Positions 18,942 to 28,800 of a stretch of 64,000 nucleotides of DNA are shown in pieces (within the stretch, counting starts at the first letter, position 1; every line of letters begins with the position of its first letter). Source of the DNA: Brucella cytisi (GTDB taxonomy: Bacteria > Pseudomonadota > Alphaproteobacteria > Rhizobiales > Rhizobiaceae); contig JAAVLQ010000001.1 of NCBI GenBank assembly GCA_012103075.1, forward strand, positions 496,001-560,000, in the 5' to 3' direction. The notes beneath the pieces are model-generated. The model saw only the letters and a list, made by a program, of their open reading frames with translations. It was not told where the DNA came from and searched no databases. The position numbers and the translations under genes were made by a program.

Positions 18942-20057
18942 ATGAGCTATAATCAGAAACAGGTCGTGGATGCTCTTCGCGCTTTCGAGCGCGGCGAGAT
19001 CGTTGTGGTTATGGATGATGACGGGCGCGAGAACGAAGGCGACCTGATCGTTGCAGCCGTGCATTGCACGCCGGAGAAGATGGCCTTCATCGTTCGCCAT
19101 ACGTCCGGCATTGTTTGCACGCCGATGACCCGAGATGAAGCCAAGCGTCTCAATCTCGCGCCTATGGTCGCCGAAAACGAATCCGCTCACACCACGGCGT
19201 TCACCGTGACGGTTGACTACCGACATGGCACGACGACAGGCATTTCGGCAGAGGACCGCACATTGACCGTGCGCAATCTGGCGAACCCAAATGCCGGGGC
19301 TTCGGATTTCGTGCGTCCCGGCCATATTTTCCCGCTGGTCGCCCGCGAAGGCGGGGTTCTGATGCGCTCCGGCCATACGGAAGCCGCTGTCGACCTCTGC
19401 AAGCTCGCGAATCTGCCGCCCATCGGCGTTATTTGCGAGCTGGTCAATGATGACGGTTCCGTCATGCGCGGTCCGGACGTAAAGGCTTTTGCTGAAAAGC
19501 ACACACTGCATCGGGTTACAGTTGCCGACCTCATCGCCTATCGCCAGCGTAAGGAAACGCTGGTCAAGCGCATTGGCGACGCGTCGGTCAAGACGTGTGC
19601 GGGCGGAGCTCATGCCTATACCTACGAACTGCCGTGGGAACCCATGCAGCATGTAGCGGTTGTGTTTGGCGATATTCGTGACGGTGAGGAAGTGCCGGTC
19701 CGCCTGCATCGCGAGGATGTGCTGAATGATGTCTTCGGTAAGGGGGGCAGCAACCTCGATGCCATCATGGAAAAGATGGGCAAGGAAGGTCGTGGCGTGC
19801 TGGTCTATTTGCGCGAAGGCTCCGTCGGCGTGCGTTCTGATCACCACGACACCCGCGCTCGCGATGCAATGCAGAGCGAGCATGAAAGCTATGCCGAAGC
19901 GGTTGCCCGCGAGGAGGAATGGCGTCAGATAGGCCTTGGCGCGCAGATACTGAAGGATCTCGGAATCACATCAATTGTGCTGCTGGCCTCGCGTGAGCGC
20001 CACTATGTCGGCCTTGAGGGTTTCGGAATCCACATCGCCCGTACCGAAATCATCTAA
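18942..20057 (+). CDS. ribB: 3,4-dihydroxy-2-butanone-4-phosphate synthase with degenerate GTP-cyclohydrolase-II-like domain
   Basis: 371 residues, intact. The N-terminal half (about residues 1-205) is a complete RibB: MDDDGRENEGDLIVAA (acidic metal site), RHTSGIVCTPM, TTTGISAEDR, and RPGHIFPLVAREGGVLMRSGHTEAAVDL. It makes the four-carbon precursor of riboflavin from ribulose 5-phosphate. The C-terminal half has the shape of GTP cyclohydrolase II (VRLHREDVLNDVFG..., GVLVYLREG, IGLGAQILKDLGI...LLAS) but lacks the three zinc-binding cysteines normally found near R-x-HSEC and CDCG. It is therefore unlikely to be active as RibA. No FMN riboswitch-like element is apparent upstream. Confidence 0.9.
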   Translation: MSYNQKQVVDALRAFERGEIVVVMDDDGRENEGDLIVAAVHCTPEKMAFIVRHTSGIVCTPMTRDEAKRLNLAPMVAENESAHTTAFTVTVDYRHGTTTGISAEDRTLTVRNLANPNAGASDFVRPGHIFPLVAREGGVLMRSGHTEAAVDLCKLANLPPIGVICELVNDDGSVMRGPDVKAFAEKHTLHRVTVADLIAYRQRKETLVKRIGDASVKTCAGGAHAYTYELPWEPMQHVAVVFGDIRDGEEVPVRLHREDVLNDVFGKGGSNLDAIMEKMGKEGRGVLVYLREGSVGVRSDHHDTRARDAMQSEHESYAEAVAREEEWRQIGLGAQILKDLGITSIVLLASRERHYVGLEGFGIHIARTEII

Positions 20058-20125
20058 CCTCGTTTCAGACAGAGCTGGCGCATGGCCGTGATGGTCATGT
20101 GCCGGTGAGATGTTATAGTGAAACT

Positions 20126-21074
20126 ATGACGACAAGGCTTTACTGGCATCCGATCTATCTTGAACATCTGACCCCGCCCGGCCATCCCGAGCGCCCGGAT
20201 CGTATCCGGGCCTTGATGAGCGAGTTGGAGGGGCCGGATTTCTATCGGCTTGACCGTGTGGACGCACCACGCGCCGACGAGACAGCAGCGCTTCTTGCGC
20301 ATCCGGAAGAACATCTGGAAGCCGTACGCGCCAGCATACCGGAGGCCGCTTCGGACGAGGAAGCGCCAGCGCCCGTGATGAAACTCGACGGCGACACCTA
20401 TGTCAGCCCGAAAAGTCTGGATGCGGCGCTGACGGCAATTGGCGCGGCAACGGCGGCGGTCGATGATGTCTTTACTGGTGCTGCAAACAACGTCTTCGTT
20501 GCAGCCCGCCCGCCCGGACATCATGCCGAGCGTTCCACTGCGATGGGTTTTGCCTTTTCAACAATGTTGCGATTGCTGCCCGTCATGCGCAGCAGCGCCA
20601 CGGTGCGGAGCGTGTCGCTATCATCGATTGGGATGTCCATCACGGCAACGGAACGCAGGATATTTTCAAAGACGATCCAAGCGTCCTGTTCTGTTCGACG
20701 CATCAGTTTCCCTTGTATCCCGGCACGGGTGCGAAGGATGAAACCGGCGTCGGCAACATCTTCAATGCACCGCTTTCCCCGATACCGGAAGTCGCGAATT
20801 CCGCGAGGCATTTAATAGTCGTGTATTACCCGCCTTGGACAATTTCCGGCCAGATTTGATCCTTATTTCGGCGGGCTTCGATGCTCATTTTCGCGATCCG
20901 CTGGCCGAGCTCAATCTTGACGAAGCGGATTTTGACTGGGCGACAGGCAAACTCATGGAGCGGGCAGAAAGGTTCTGCGATCACCGGCTAGTGAGTGTGC
21001 TTGAAGGTGGATATGATCTAGAGGGCTTGTCGCAGTCCGCGTCTACGCATATTACGCGGCTGTTGAAAGGATGA
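20126..21074 (+). CDS. Histone deacetylase-like amidohydrolase
   Basis: Zinc-dependent deacetylase fold (HDAC/AcuC/acetylpolyamine amidohydrolase superfamily), about 315 residues. Visible catalytic elements: [15 protein letters not shown] (His pair), [16 protein letters not shown] (zinc Asp and His), [15 protein letters not shown] (zinc Asp), and [11 protein letters not shown]. Substrate is unknown; bacterial members act on acetylpolyamines or acetyl-lysine. Indels near 20547 (one T short) and 20777 (one C short) split the frame. It is followed after 3 bases by xseB, an arrangement that, as I recall, is common in alphaproteobacteria. Confidence 0.88.
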
Positions 21075-21077
21075 ATC

Positions 21078-21332
21078 ATGGTAACCGAACCGTCCAACGC
21101 CGACATTACAGTGATGAGCTTCGAGGATGCGTTGAAGCAGCTTGAGAAGATCGTTGACGATCTGGAGCGGGGCGACGTGCCGCTGGAAGAGTCCATTCGC
21201 ATCTATGAGCGTGGCGAAGCCCTGAAAAAGCATTGCGACACGCTTCTGAAGTCCGCCGAGGACAAGGTGGAGAAGATTCGTATTGGTCGCGACGGCCAGC
21301 CGGTCGGAACCGAACCGCTGGATTCCGAATAA
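21078..21332 (+). CDS. xseB: Exodeoxyribonuclease VII small subunit
   Basis: 84 residues, intact. It forms the regulatory small subunit that binds the XseA large subunit of the single-strand exonuclease. The hallmark is [54 protein letters not shown], an amphipathic helical pair. It starts 3 bases after the deacetylase stop and is probably translated from the same transcript. The large-subunit gene is not in this window. Confidence 0.93.
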   Translation: MVTEPSNADITVMSFEDALKQLEKIVDDLERGDVPLEESIRIYERGEALKKHCDTLLKSAEDKVEKIRIGRDGQPVGTEPLDSE

Positions 21333-21338
21333 TTCCTG

Positions 21339-21856
21339 TCAGAACAGTGTTTTGAGTTGGGTGAGGTAAGGCGCAAGAATCCCGCTCAGCATGTAGGGGC
21401 CTAGACCCCAGACCAGTGTCCATCCAGCAGCCCCGACGATATTGGCCGCCAGAAAATGCAGCGGGTTCATTTTCATTGAACCCGCAACGATGCCGTTGAG
21501 CTGTCGCAGGAGCACGACGAAACGCGCCGTTGCGACGACGTAAATTCCCTTGCTGTCGAAAATTTTCTCGAACTGTTCCAACCGTTCAGGCGTCAGTTTG
21601 ACGAGGTGTCCGTATCGCAGTATCATGCGGCGACCACCGAAACGGCCGATCAGGTATCCGGTGGAGTCGCCGAGCACGGCGCCGATGAATACCGCAATCA
21701 GTACGACTTCGATGTTGAGCGCTCCATGCAAAGCAAGCAGCGAGCCTGCGATGAGTGCGCTTTCACCGGGCAAGGGGCGCCGAAAGATTCAAAATATACG
21801 ATTACGAAAAGCGCGAGCGTGCCATAGGCTGCAATATATGGTTCCAGAAAGCTCAT
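21339..21856 (-). CDS. DedA family membrane protein
   Basis: From ATG 21854-21856: MSFLEPYIAAYGTLALFVIVYFESFGAPLPGESALIAGSLLA, which has the DedA signature with the family's conserved Glu and Pro-Gly-Glu. GAVLGDSTGYLIGRFGGRR and FVVLLRQLNGIVAGSMKM follow. Four to five hydrophobic helices. DedA proteins are implicated in undecaprenyl-phosphate or other lipid flipping and envelope homeostasis. One C is missing near 21775. About 172 residues, slightly shorter than many DedA proteins. It is convergent with xseB, with 6 bases between the stops. Confidence 0.85.
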
Positions 21857-21885
21857 TGATTGGCAGGTCTTTCGGCCGACAGAAC

Positions 21886-21913
21886 TAAAAAGGCCCCGGA
21901 CGAGCCGGAGCCT
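21886..21913 (-). terminator. Terminator downstream of the YeaQ-type gene
   Basis: On the minus strand AGGCTCCGG ... CCGGGGCCT (9-bp stem allowing one G-U, arms at 21905-21913 and 21891-21899) is followed by a T run. Confidence 0.7.
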
Positions 21914-21932
21914 GAAATCTGTAACTATCACA

Positions 21933-22196
21933 TCAGCCGATGGAACGCTTGCCGGTAATTGCGTGGTATACCCACAACACGATTATTGAGCCGACGATCG
22001 CGATAACAAGGCTTATCGGATCGAATGCGCCAGTGACGCCGCGTCCAAAAAGCTGAGACGAGATAACGCCGCCGACGATGGCGCCGACGATGCCGAGAGC
22101 AATATCCGTGAACAAGCCCCGGCCACTTTTATTAACGATCTTGCTGCCGATGAAGCCGGCAATCAAGCCTAGTATTATCCAGCTTATAACAGACAT
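21933..22196 (-). CDS. GlsB/YeaQ/YmgE family stress-response membrane protein
   Basis: 87 residues, intact, made of three hydrophobic segments: ISWIILGLIAGFIGSKIV, LFTDIALGIVGAIVGGVIS, and LVIAIVGSIIVLWVYHAITG. Glycine-rich small membrane protein of the transglycosylase-associated/YeaQ family, usually induced by stress or in stationary phase. Direct function is unknown. Confidence 0.88.
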   Translation of the reverse strand: MSVISWIILGLIAGFIGSKIVNKSGRGLFTDIALGIVGAIVGGVISSQLFGRGVTGAFDPISLVIAIVGSIIVLWVYHAITGKRSIG

Positions 22197-22359
22197 CTAA
22201 TATCTCCCGATGCGTAAATACACTTTTGCATCACGCACTTAGGAAATTTTCACACTGCTACAAAATTTGCAAGGTATAATGCTTGTCAAATCGGGAAACC
22301 CATTTAACTTTAACTTACCGAATGCACAGTTGGCATCGGATAACAGGGAGTATCGTGTG

Positions 22360-22919
22360 ATGGGAAGTTATGACGACAACTCAGGCAATTCGCCCATTCC
22401 CGGCGGAAGCCTCGCGAAACCGGTTCTGATTGCGCTCGGCGCCCCTGCTGATCGGCAAGATGCTGAAGGGTAATAGCGAAGAGACGGAAGCCACACAGGC
22501 GCAGCCGGTGCCAGTACCGGATCAGTCGCAAGCGGGCGGCGGCCTGCTCGGGGGTATCCTTGGCGGGCTTGGTGGCCTGCTCGGCGGCGCGGCAGCTGGA
22601 AATGCCTCCGCAGCTCCCTCAGCTCCGGGTTCACTTGGCGGAGGACTTGGCGGCCTCCTCGATCAGCTGAAACAGGCGGGTCTTGGTGAGAAAGTGGATT
22701 CACGGGTCGGTCAGGGAACCAATCATTCAATCGAGCCGGGTCAGCTTGGCGACGCAATCGGCCAGAAAACGCTGAGTGAGATTGCTCAGCACGCCGGTAT
22801 CGACCAGCAGGAACTTCTGGATCAGCTATCCCGGTTCTGCGGGATTGGTGGACAAGCTGACAACGAACGGACAAGTGCCAGACGCAAGCTCGCTTTCCAA
22901 GCTGCTACAGGGACGCTGA
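22360..22919 (+). CDS. YidB-like (DUF937) protein, two frameshifts
   Basis: Starts MGSYDDNSGNSPIPGGSLAKPVLIALGA; after an extra C near 22442 it continues LLIGKMLKG. A Gly-rich stretch (GGGLLGGILGGLGGLLGG..., GGGLGGLLDQLKQAGLG) is typical of this family. The C-terminal helical part is LGDAIGQKTLSEIAQHAGIDQQELLDQLS and, after a second indel near 22830, LPGLVDKLTTNGQVPDASSLSKLLQGR with the TGA at 22917-22919. Corrected length is about 187 residues. The function of YidB proteins is not established. A strong terminator follows. Confidence 0.8.
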
Positions 22920-22939
22920 CAGAGTTTGCATCTTGATCG

Positions 22940-22970
22940 AACCGCACCGCTTGTCGGTGCGGTTTTGTTT
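22940..22970 (+). terminator. Rho-independent terminator after the YidB-like gene
   Basis: 10-bp perfect stem AACCGCACCG (22940-22949) with CGGTGCGGTT (22955-22964), then TTGTTTT. Confidence 0.9.
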
Positions 22971-23014
22971 TGGAGTTACATTCGATAAAATGGCATCGCC
23001 GTTTATCTAGGAAC

Positions 23015-23068
23015 GCGTTGCGAAAAGTGGGAACCGGTCTTGAGGATGTACGTCAAGACAAACAGCTG
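23015..23068. repeat. Intergenic repeat, family B (partial copy)
   Basis: Contains GAAAAGTGGGAACCGGTCTTGAGGA and a GTACGTCAAGACAAAC segment resembling the start of the copies at 31811, 62875 and 63618 (GAAA-TGGGAACCGGTTTC ... GACATACGTAAAACAAAC). It lies directly upstream of the pirin gene. Confidence 0.55.
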
Positions 23069-23080
23069 GAGTTGCGTTTC

Positions 23081-24001
23081 ATGAGTTTCTTTCCGTGTCC
23101 TGATCCGGTTCTTGGCGACAAGACGTCGGTAGACAGCATCGAAACGCTGGTCATTCCACGTACAAGCGACATCGGCGGACTGGAAGTGCGGCGAGCCTTG
23201 CCGACAGTGCGACGCCGTCTGGTCGGGCCGTTCATTTTCTTTGATCGCATGGGACCGGCTGTTTTGCGAGATGGTGATGCGTTGGATGTGCGCCCGCACC
23301 CGCATATCGGCCTTTCGACCGTGACCTATCTGTTCGACGGCCATATCCGCCACAGAGACAGTCTCGGCACGGAAATGGTTATTCGCCCCGGTGACGTGAA
23401 CCTGATGACCGCCGGTCGCGGCATTGTGCATTCCGAACGATCGCCGGAAGAGGAACGCAACGGACCATTGTCCATTTCCGGCATTCAGACTTGGCTCGCG
23501 CTGCCTGATGCGCTTGAAGAAATCAGCCCGGAATTTTTTTCACACCAATGCGCCAGACCTGCCGGTGATGGAGGATCGCGACTTCTCCGGTCGGCTGATC
23601 ATGGGATCGATGCTTGGGGTGAAATCTCCGGTGATCCAGCATGCGGATACGCTTTATGCAGATATTCGCATAAAACCAAACGGGCGCTTCCCGATCGTTC
23701 CGGTGGCCGAAGAGCGCGCCATCTATACCCTGCAGGGCAATGTCGGCATCGGCGGCGAAGTGTTTCCGCCGGATCGCTTGCTGGCGTTTCGTCCCGGCGA
23801 CGATATTGTCGTGCAGGCCGGACCGGAAGGCGCGCATATCATGCTTTTGGCGGTGCAACTCTTGGTTCGAAGCGCTATGTATGGTGGAACTTCGTATCCT
23901 CTTCACGGGAGAGGATAGAACAGGCCAAGGAAGAATGGCGCAGTGGTCGTTTCGATATTGTGCCCGGTGACGAGCAGGATTTCATACCTCTGCCTGAATG
24001 A
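23081..24001 (+). CDS. Pirin family protein
   Basis: Bicupin iron protein; bacterial pirins may act as quercetinases or modulate metabolism. Pirin signatures: VRRALPTVRRRLVGPFIFFDRMGPA, the metal-site VRPHPHIGLSTVTYLFDG, and GDVNLMTAGRGIVHSERS with ISGIQTWLALP. The second cupin starts RIKPNGRFPIVPV. An extra T in a 7-T run near 23533-23540 and a missing G near 23850 split the frame; the corrected C-terminus is GGATLGSKRYVWWNFVSS...GDEQDFIPLPE. Corrected length is about 306 residues. Confidence 0.9.
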   Translation: MSFFPCPDPVLGDKTSVDSIETLVIPRTSDIGGLEVRRALPTVRRRLVGPFIFFDRMGPAVLRDGDALDVRPHPHIGLSTVTYLFDGHIRHRDSLGTEMVIRPGDVNLMTAGRGIVHSERSPEEERNGPLSISGIQTWLALPDALEEISPEFFSHQCARPAGDGGSRLLRSADHGIDAWGEISGDPACGYALCRYSHKTKRALPDRSGGRRARHLYPAGQCRHRRRSVSAGSLAGVSSRRRYCRAGRTGRRAYHAFGGATLGSKRYVWWNFVSSSRERIEQAKEEWRSGRFDIVPGDEQDFIPLPE

Positions 24002-24104
24002 GGTGAATTGGGTTGGGCTGTAGGACACGATGTCCCGCCCTGCTTGATCCTGTCGCGTTGCTGCTGTACCGACAACAAAACCGAACCAGAAACAGGTTGT
24101 TTCA

Positions 24105-26021
24105 ATGTCCCGACCCACGACCCCATTGCTTGACAAGGCACCGATTCCGGAAGCCCTGCGCGCATTGCCGGAATCCGATCTGCCGCAGTTCGCGCAGGAA
24201 CTGCGTGCCGAGTTGATCGACGTGGTTTCGACCACCGGTGGACATCTGGGAGCGGGACTGGGTGTTGTTGAGCTCACAGTAGCATTGCACCATGTCTTCG
24301 ACACACCGCACGACCGTATCATCTGGGATGTTGGCCATCAGGCCTATCCGCACAAGATTTTGACCGGGCGCCGCGACCGCATCCGCACATTGCGCCAGAC
24401 GGGCGGCCTCTCGGGTTTCACCAAGCGTAATGAAAGTGAATATGATCCTTTCGGTGCTGCGCATTCATCGACGTCGATTTCTGCTGGCCTCGGCATGGCG
24501 GTCGCCTCCGATCTTTCGGGCGAAAAGCGCAATGTGATTGCAGTTATCGGCGATGGGGCGATGTCCGCAGGCATGGCCTATGAGGCGATGAACAATGCCG
24601 GTGCGCTCGACGCGCGCCTCATTGTCATACTCAACGACAACGACATGTCGATTGCACCGCCGACCGGCGCTATGAGTGCCTATCTGGCGCGTCTTGTCTC
24701 CGGCAAGACCTATCGCAGCGTTCGCGAGGCCGCCAAGCAGGTTGCCAAGAAACTACCGAAATTCTTGCAGGACAAGGCCCGCAAATCGGAAGAATATGCG
24801 CGTGCCTTCTTTACTGGCGGCACCCTGTTCGAGGAGCTGGGCTTCTACTATGTTGGTCCCATCGACGGCCACAATCTGGACCATCTGCTGCCGATCCTGA
24901 AAAACGTACGTGATACGCAGGAAGGCCCGGTGCTCATTCATGTGGTGACACAGAAGGGCAAGGGCTATGCGCCCGCAGAAGCCGCAGCCGATAAATATCA
25001 CGGCGTTAACAAGTTCGACGTCATTACGGGAAAGCAGTCGAAGCCACCTGCAAATGCGCCGAGCTACACCAAGATTTTCGGCACGAGCCTGATCGAGGAA
25101 GCCCGTCACAACGACAGAATAGTGGCGATCACCGCCGCCATGCCGTCGGGCACCGGGCTTGACCTCTTCGGTGAAGTGTTTCCGCAGCGCACATTCGATG
25201 TCGGTATTGCCGAGCAACATGCCGTGACCTTCGCTGCCGGTCTGGCCAGCGAGGGCTATAAGCCGTTCTGCGCGATCTATTCCACCTTCCTGCAGCGCGG
25301 CTACGATCAGGTCGTGCATGACGTGTCGATCCAGAATCTGCCCGTGCGTTTCCCTATCGACCGTGCCGGACTGGTGGGAGCCGATGGTCCGACCCATGCA
25401 GGTTCATTCGACACGGGCTTTCTTGCGGCTCTCCCGGGTTTCGTTGTGATGGCTGCGTCGGATGAGGCCGAGCTGCGCCATATGGTGCGCACGGCTGCCG
25501 AATATGATGAAGGCCCGATCTCTTTCCGCTATCCGCGTGGCGACGGTGTCGGTGTTGATCTGCCAGAACGTGGGCAATTGCTGGAAATCGGCAAGGGCCG
25601 CATCGTGCGTGAAGGTACAAAGGTCGCGCTCTTATCCTTCGGAACGCGCTTGCAGGAATGTCTTGCCGCCGCCGATGAGCTGGGTGCTGCCGGTCTTTCC
25701 ACCACGGTTGCCGATGCGCGTTTTGCCAAGCCGCTCGATAACGATCTGATCCGTCGTTTGGCACGCGAGCATGAAGTGCTAGTGATGGTGGAAGAGGGCG
25801 CTGTCGGCGGCTTTGCTTCCCATGTGCTGCAATTCCTTGCAACTGACGGCCTTCTTGATCGTGGCCTCAAGGTGCGGGCTTTGACCTTGCCGGATAGCTA
25901 TCAGGACCACGGCAAGCCGGATGCTATGTATGCCGAGGCCGGTCTCGACCGGACAGGCATCGTGCATGCGGTGTTCGCAGCTCTTGGCCGTGAGGCTGTT
26001 GCAGCGCCGTTTAGCGCCTGA
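24105..26021 (+). CDS. dxs: 1-deoxy-D-xylulose-5-phosphate synthase
   Basis: 638 residues, intact. Thiamine-diphosphate enzyme that condenses pyruvate and glyceraldehyde 3-phosphate to DXP for isoprenoids, thiamine and pyridoxal. TPP-binding motif [18 protein letters not shown]...[37 protein letters not shown] region (here [20 protein letters not shown]); and the arginine-rich [13 protein letters not shown]. Start ATG 24105 is the family-typical one ([19 protein letters not shown]). It is followed after 3 bases by the TlyA-type gene and begins about 100 bases after pirin. Its isoprenoid output would feed the UbiA and CtaB prenyltransferases also encoded here. Confidence 0.96.
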   Translation: MSRPTTPLLDKAPIPEALRALPESDLPQFAQELRAELIDVVSTTGGHLGAGLGVVELTVALHHVFDTPHDRIIWDVGHQAYPHKILTGRRDRIRTLRQTGGLSGFTKRNESEYDPFGAAHSSTSISAGLGMAVASDLSGEKRNVIAVIGDGAMSAGMAYEAMNNAGALDARLIVILNDNDMSIAPPTGAMSAYLARLVSGKTYRSVREAAKQVAKKLPKFLQDKARKSEEYARAFFTGGTLFEELGFYYVGPIDGHNLDHLLPILKNVRDTQEGPVLIHVVTQKGKGYAPAEAAADKYHGVNKFDVITGKQSKPPANAPSYTKIFGTSLIEEARHNDRIVAITAAMPSGTGLDLFGEVFPQRTFDVGIAEQHAVTFAAGLASEGYKPFCAIYSTFLQRGYDQVVHDVSIQNLPVRFPIDRAGLVGADGPTHAGSFDTGFLAALPGFVVMAASDEAELRHMVRTAAEYDEGPISFRYPRGDGVGVDLPERGQLLEIGKGRIVREGTKVALLSFGTRLQECLAAADELGAAGLSTTVADARFAKPLDNDLIRRLAREHEVLVMVEEGAVGGFASHVLQFLATDGLLDRGLKVRALTLPDSYQDHGKPDAMYAEAGLDRTGIVHAVFAALGREAVAAPFSA

Positions 26022-26024
26022 CCG

Positions 26025-26785
26025 ATGAGCGGAGAAACGAGCGACAAGAACCTGCGGCTCGATCAGCTGCTGGTGGAGCTTGGACTGTTTGCAACGCGTT
26101 CGCGGGCGCGTGATGCGATCCAGCGCGGCACGGTCAAGGTGGACGGCAAGCCCGTCACCAAGCCGGGCCAGACGGTTTTGCGCACCGCAAAGATCGCCGT
26201 GGATGATCCGGCGAGTGCTTATGTCTCTCGCGCTGCCTTGAAGCTCATTGCGGCGCTTGACCATTTCGAGCTTGATGTGAAGGGGCGCACCGCGCTCGAC
26301 ATCGGTGCCTCGACGGGCGGTTTCACGCAAGTTCTGCTGGAGCGCGGCGCAAGCCACGTTCTTGCCATTGATGTCGGCCACGACCAGTTGCACGAGACAC
26401 TGGGCGCCGATTCACGCGTCACCAGCAAGGAAGGGCTCAACGCCCGCGCGCTGGAACTTATCCACCGGATGGACGCGAAATCGATTGCGTGGTTTCGGAT
26501 GTGAGCTTCATTTCGCTGAAGCTTGCATTGCCTCCGGCATTGGCCTTTGCGCAAAAGGTGCTATCTGCGCGCTTCTCGTAAAGCCGCAATTTGAAGCGGG
26601 CCGCGAGGCTATCGGCAAGGGCGGTATTTTGCGCGACCCGAAAGATGGCGCGCGCATAGCAGAAGAACTGAAATCGTGGCTTGAGACGCTACCCGGCTGG
26701 CGTGCGCTCGGCCTTTGCCCCTCGCCCATCGAAGGTGGCGATGGCAATCTTGAGTATCTCCCCGGCAGGAAAGAAGGACCGATGA
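26025..26785 (+). CDS. TlyA family rRNA methyltransferase/putative hemolysin, three frameshifts
   Basis: S4-like RNA-binding domain first (LRLDQLLVELGLFATRSRARDAIQRGTVKVDGK), then an FtsJ-like methyltransferase domain: TALDIGASTGGFTQVLLERGASHVLAIDVG, DVSFISLKLALPPAL, and LVKPQFEAGREAIGKGGILRDP. The K-D-K-E type residues of 2'-O-methyltransferases are present. TlyA modifies 16S and 23S rRNA in mycobacteria. Frame breaks near 26483, 26553 and 26762; the corrected stop TGA (26783-26785) overlaps the next ATG as ATGA, so translation is coupled. About 253 residues after correction. Confidence 0.87.
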
Positions 26786-28008
26786 CGACGCAGTTAACAA
26801 TCCGCTCGATTGGTGCGGGCGGCGATGGCGTCGCCAACCTTCCTGATGGCCAGATTTATGTCCCCTTCACACTGCCGGGTGAAGTCGCCAATGTTGCGCG
26901 CGACAAGAACCGCGCGACGGTTATGGCGCTCCTCGAAACATCGCCCGAGCGTCAGGCATCAGCCTGCCAGCATTTCGAGGATTGCGGCGGCTGCGCGCTG
27001 CAGCATTGGCAGGACGAACCTTATCGTCTGTGGAAGCGCGAACTGGTTGTCTCGGCACTGAAGGGGGGATCGACACGGAGGTTGCACCGCTGGTGGCTTG
27101 CCAGCCCCGCACACGCCGCCGTGCTGTTTTTGCGGCGCGCAAGACGGAGATGGGCGTGTTGCTCGGCTTCAACCGTCATCTCAGCCATGAAATCATCGAT
27201 ATCGTCGAATGCGCGGTAACCGTTCCGGAAATCATTGCGCGGCTTGATGATCTACGTGAAGTCGGGGCTCTGATTGCACCGGGTTCCAAACCGTTCAAGC
27301 TGGCTGCTACGCAAACGGAGTCCGGCCTTGATCTCGCGGCAAGCGGTTGTGGCAAGCTGAGCGATGAGCAACGGCGTGCGCTGACCGCGCTTGTCATGAA
27401 GAAGGGCTTTGCCCGCCTTTCGCATGAAGGCGAAATCATTGTAGAGCCGAAGAAGCCGCTCATTCATTTCGGCAAGGTTCCGGTTCCGGTTCCGCCCGGC
27501 TGTTTCTTGCAGGCAACGGCCAATGCTGAAGAAGCAATGGTGCAGCTTGTTCTGGACCATGTCGGTAAAGGCCAAGCGTGTCGCGGACCTGTTTTGCGGT
27601 GTCGGAACATTTGCGCTGCGGATTGCGGAAAAGGGCGCAGTTCATGCCGTTGAAAATGACGCACTGGCTCTCGCTGCTCTCGATCGGGGCGTGCGCCATG
27701 TGCAGGGACTGAAGCCCGTTTCAGTCGAACGTCGCGATCTGTTCCGCCGTCCGCTTATGCCGAAGGAATTACTGCCCTATAACGCCGTGGTTTTCGACCC
27801 TCCGCGCGCAGGTGCGGAAGAACAGGCACTTGAACTGGCAAAATCCAAGGTGGAAAAGGTTGTCGCGATCTCGTGCAATCCGGTGACGCTCGCACGTGAC
27901 CTCGCCATTCTGGCGAAGGGCGGCTATCGCGTTACACGTGTCACGCCGATTGACCAGTTCCTCTGGTCGCCACATGTAGAGGCCGTAGCGACGCTGGTGA
28001 AAAGGTAA
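26782..28008 (+). CDS. RumA/TrmA-type class I SAM-dependent RNA 5-methyluridine methyltransferase
   Basis: TRAM-like N-terminal domain (TIRSIGAGGDGVANLPDGQIYVPFTLPGE), an iron-sulfur cluster set CQHFEDCGGC plus the later Cys in DIVECAVTVP, the SAM domain DLFCGVGTFALRIAEKGAVHAVEND, and the catalytic cysteine in VVAISCNPVTLARDL. These place it in the RlmD/RumA group that methylates U1939-type sites of 23S rRNA; the exact target is inferred. Missing G near 27065 and extra G near 27570. Corrected length is about 408 residues. Overlaps the upstream TlyA gene by four bases. Confidence 0.88.
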
Positions 28009-28012
28009 GCGT

Positions 28013-28705
28013 TTAAGCCAAAGCCCAATCCACCGCCGCTTCGGCGTGCAGTTGCGTTGTGTCGAATACCGGCACGGGGCTATCCTGCTGCCCGATGAGC
28101 AACATGATTTCGGTACAGCCGAGAATGATAGCTTCGGCCCCGTGCTCGACTAGACGACTGATGACAGCACGGTATTTTTCTCGTGACGTATCGCGTACTT
28201 CGCCGACGACCAGTTCGTGATAGATGATGTCATGCACGGTTTTGCGGTGGGCTTCATCGGGCGTCAGAACCTCTAGCCCGTGTTTGGCCGCAAGGCGGCC
28301 TTTATAGAATTCCTGCTCCATCGTGAAGGCGGTGCCTAACAACCCGATTTTGGACAAGCCTGCGGCTTTGATCTTTTTTGCCGTAGGGTCAGCAATATGC
28401 ACAAGCGGGATCGATGTGGCGCTTTCGACGTCAGCGGCCATTTTATGCATAGTGTTGGTGCAGATCAGGATGAAATCCGCGCCGCCCTTTTCAAGGTTCT
28501 GCGCGGCCTCGATCATGAGCACGGTCAGCTCGTCCCATTTGCCTTCATGCTGAAGATGCTCGATCTCACCAAAATCCATCGACCACATCAGGCTTTTGGC
28601 CGAATGCGTGCCGCCGAGCCGTGCGCGGACTTCCTGATTGATGATGCGATAATATTCCTGCGAGCTTTCCCAGCTCATCCCGCCTATCAGCCCAATCGTC
28701 TTCAT
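28013..28705 (-). CDS. Aspartate/glutamate racemase family protein
   Basis: 230 residues, intact. Two catalytic cysteines sit in ILICTNTMHKM and ILGCTEIMLLI. The start MKTIGLIGGMSWESSQEYYRIIN is the canonical amino-acid racemase start, and GGGAGG lies just upstream of ATG 28703-28705, which decides it over the longer frame. It would interconvert L- and D-aspartate (or similar) without PLP. It is convergent with the RNA methyltransferase gene. Confidence 0.9.
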   Translation of the reverse strand: MKTIGLIGGMSWESSQEYYRIINQEVRARLGGTHSAKSLMWSMDFGEIEHLQHEGKWDELTVLMIEAAQNLEKGGADFILICTNTMHKMAADVESATSIPLVHIADPTAKKIKAAGLSKIGLLGTAFTMEQEFYKGRLAAKHGLEVLTPDEAHRKTVHDIIYHELVVGEVRDTSREKYRAVISRLVEHGAEAIILGCTEIMLLIGQQDSPVPVFDTTQLHAEAAVDWALA

Positions 28706-28800
28706 CAATCCCTCCCGGATAAAATTAAGGGCGGATCGCTCCGCCCCTGTCATTCGGCCATGTATGGCATTCGGTCATGTATTTTGGGCGAAAGCTGCGA

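Noticed and set aside
18588..19883. 431-codon minus-strand open frame opposite aroC/ribB
   Set aside because: Antisense shadow of intact ribB; no family features.
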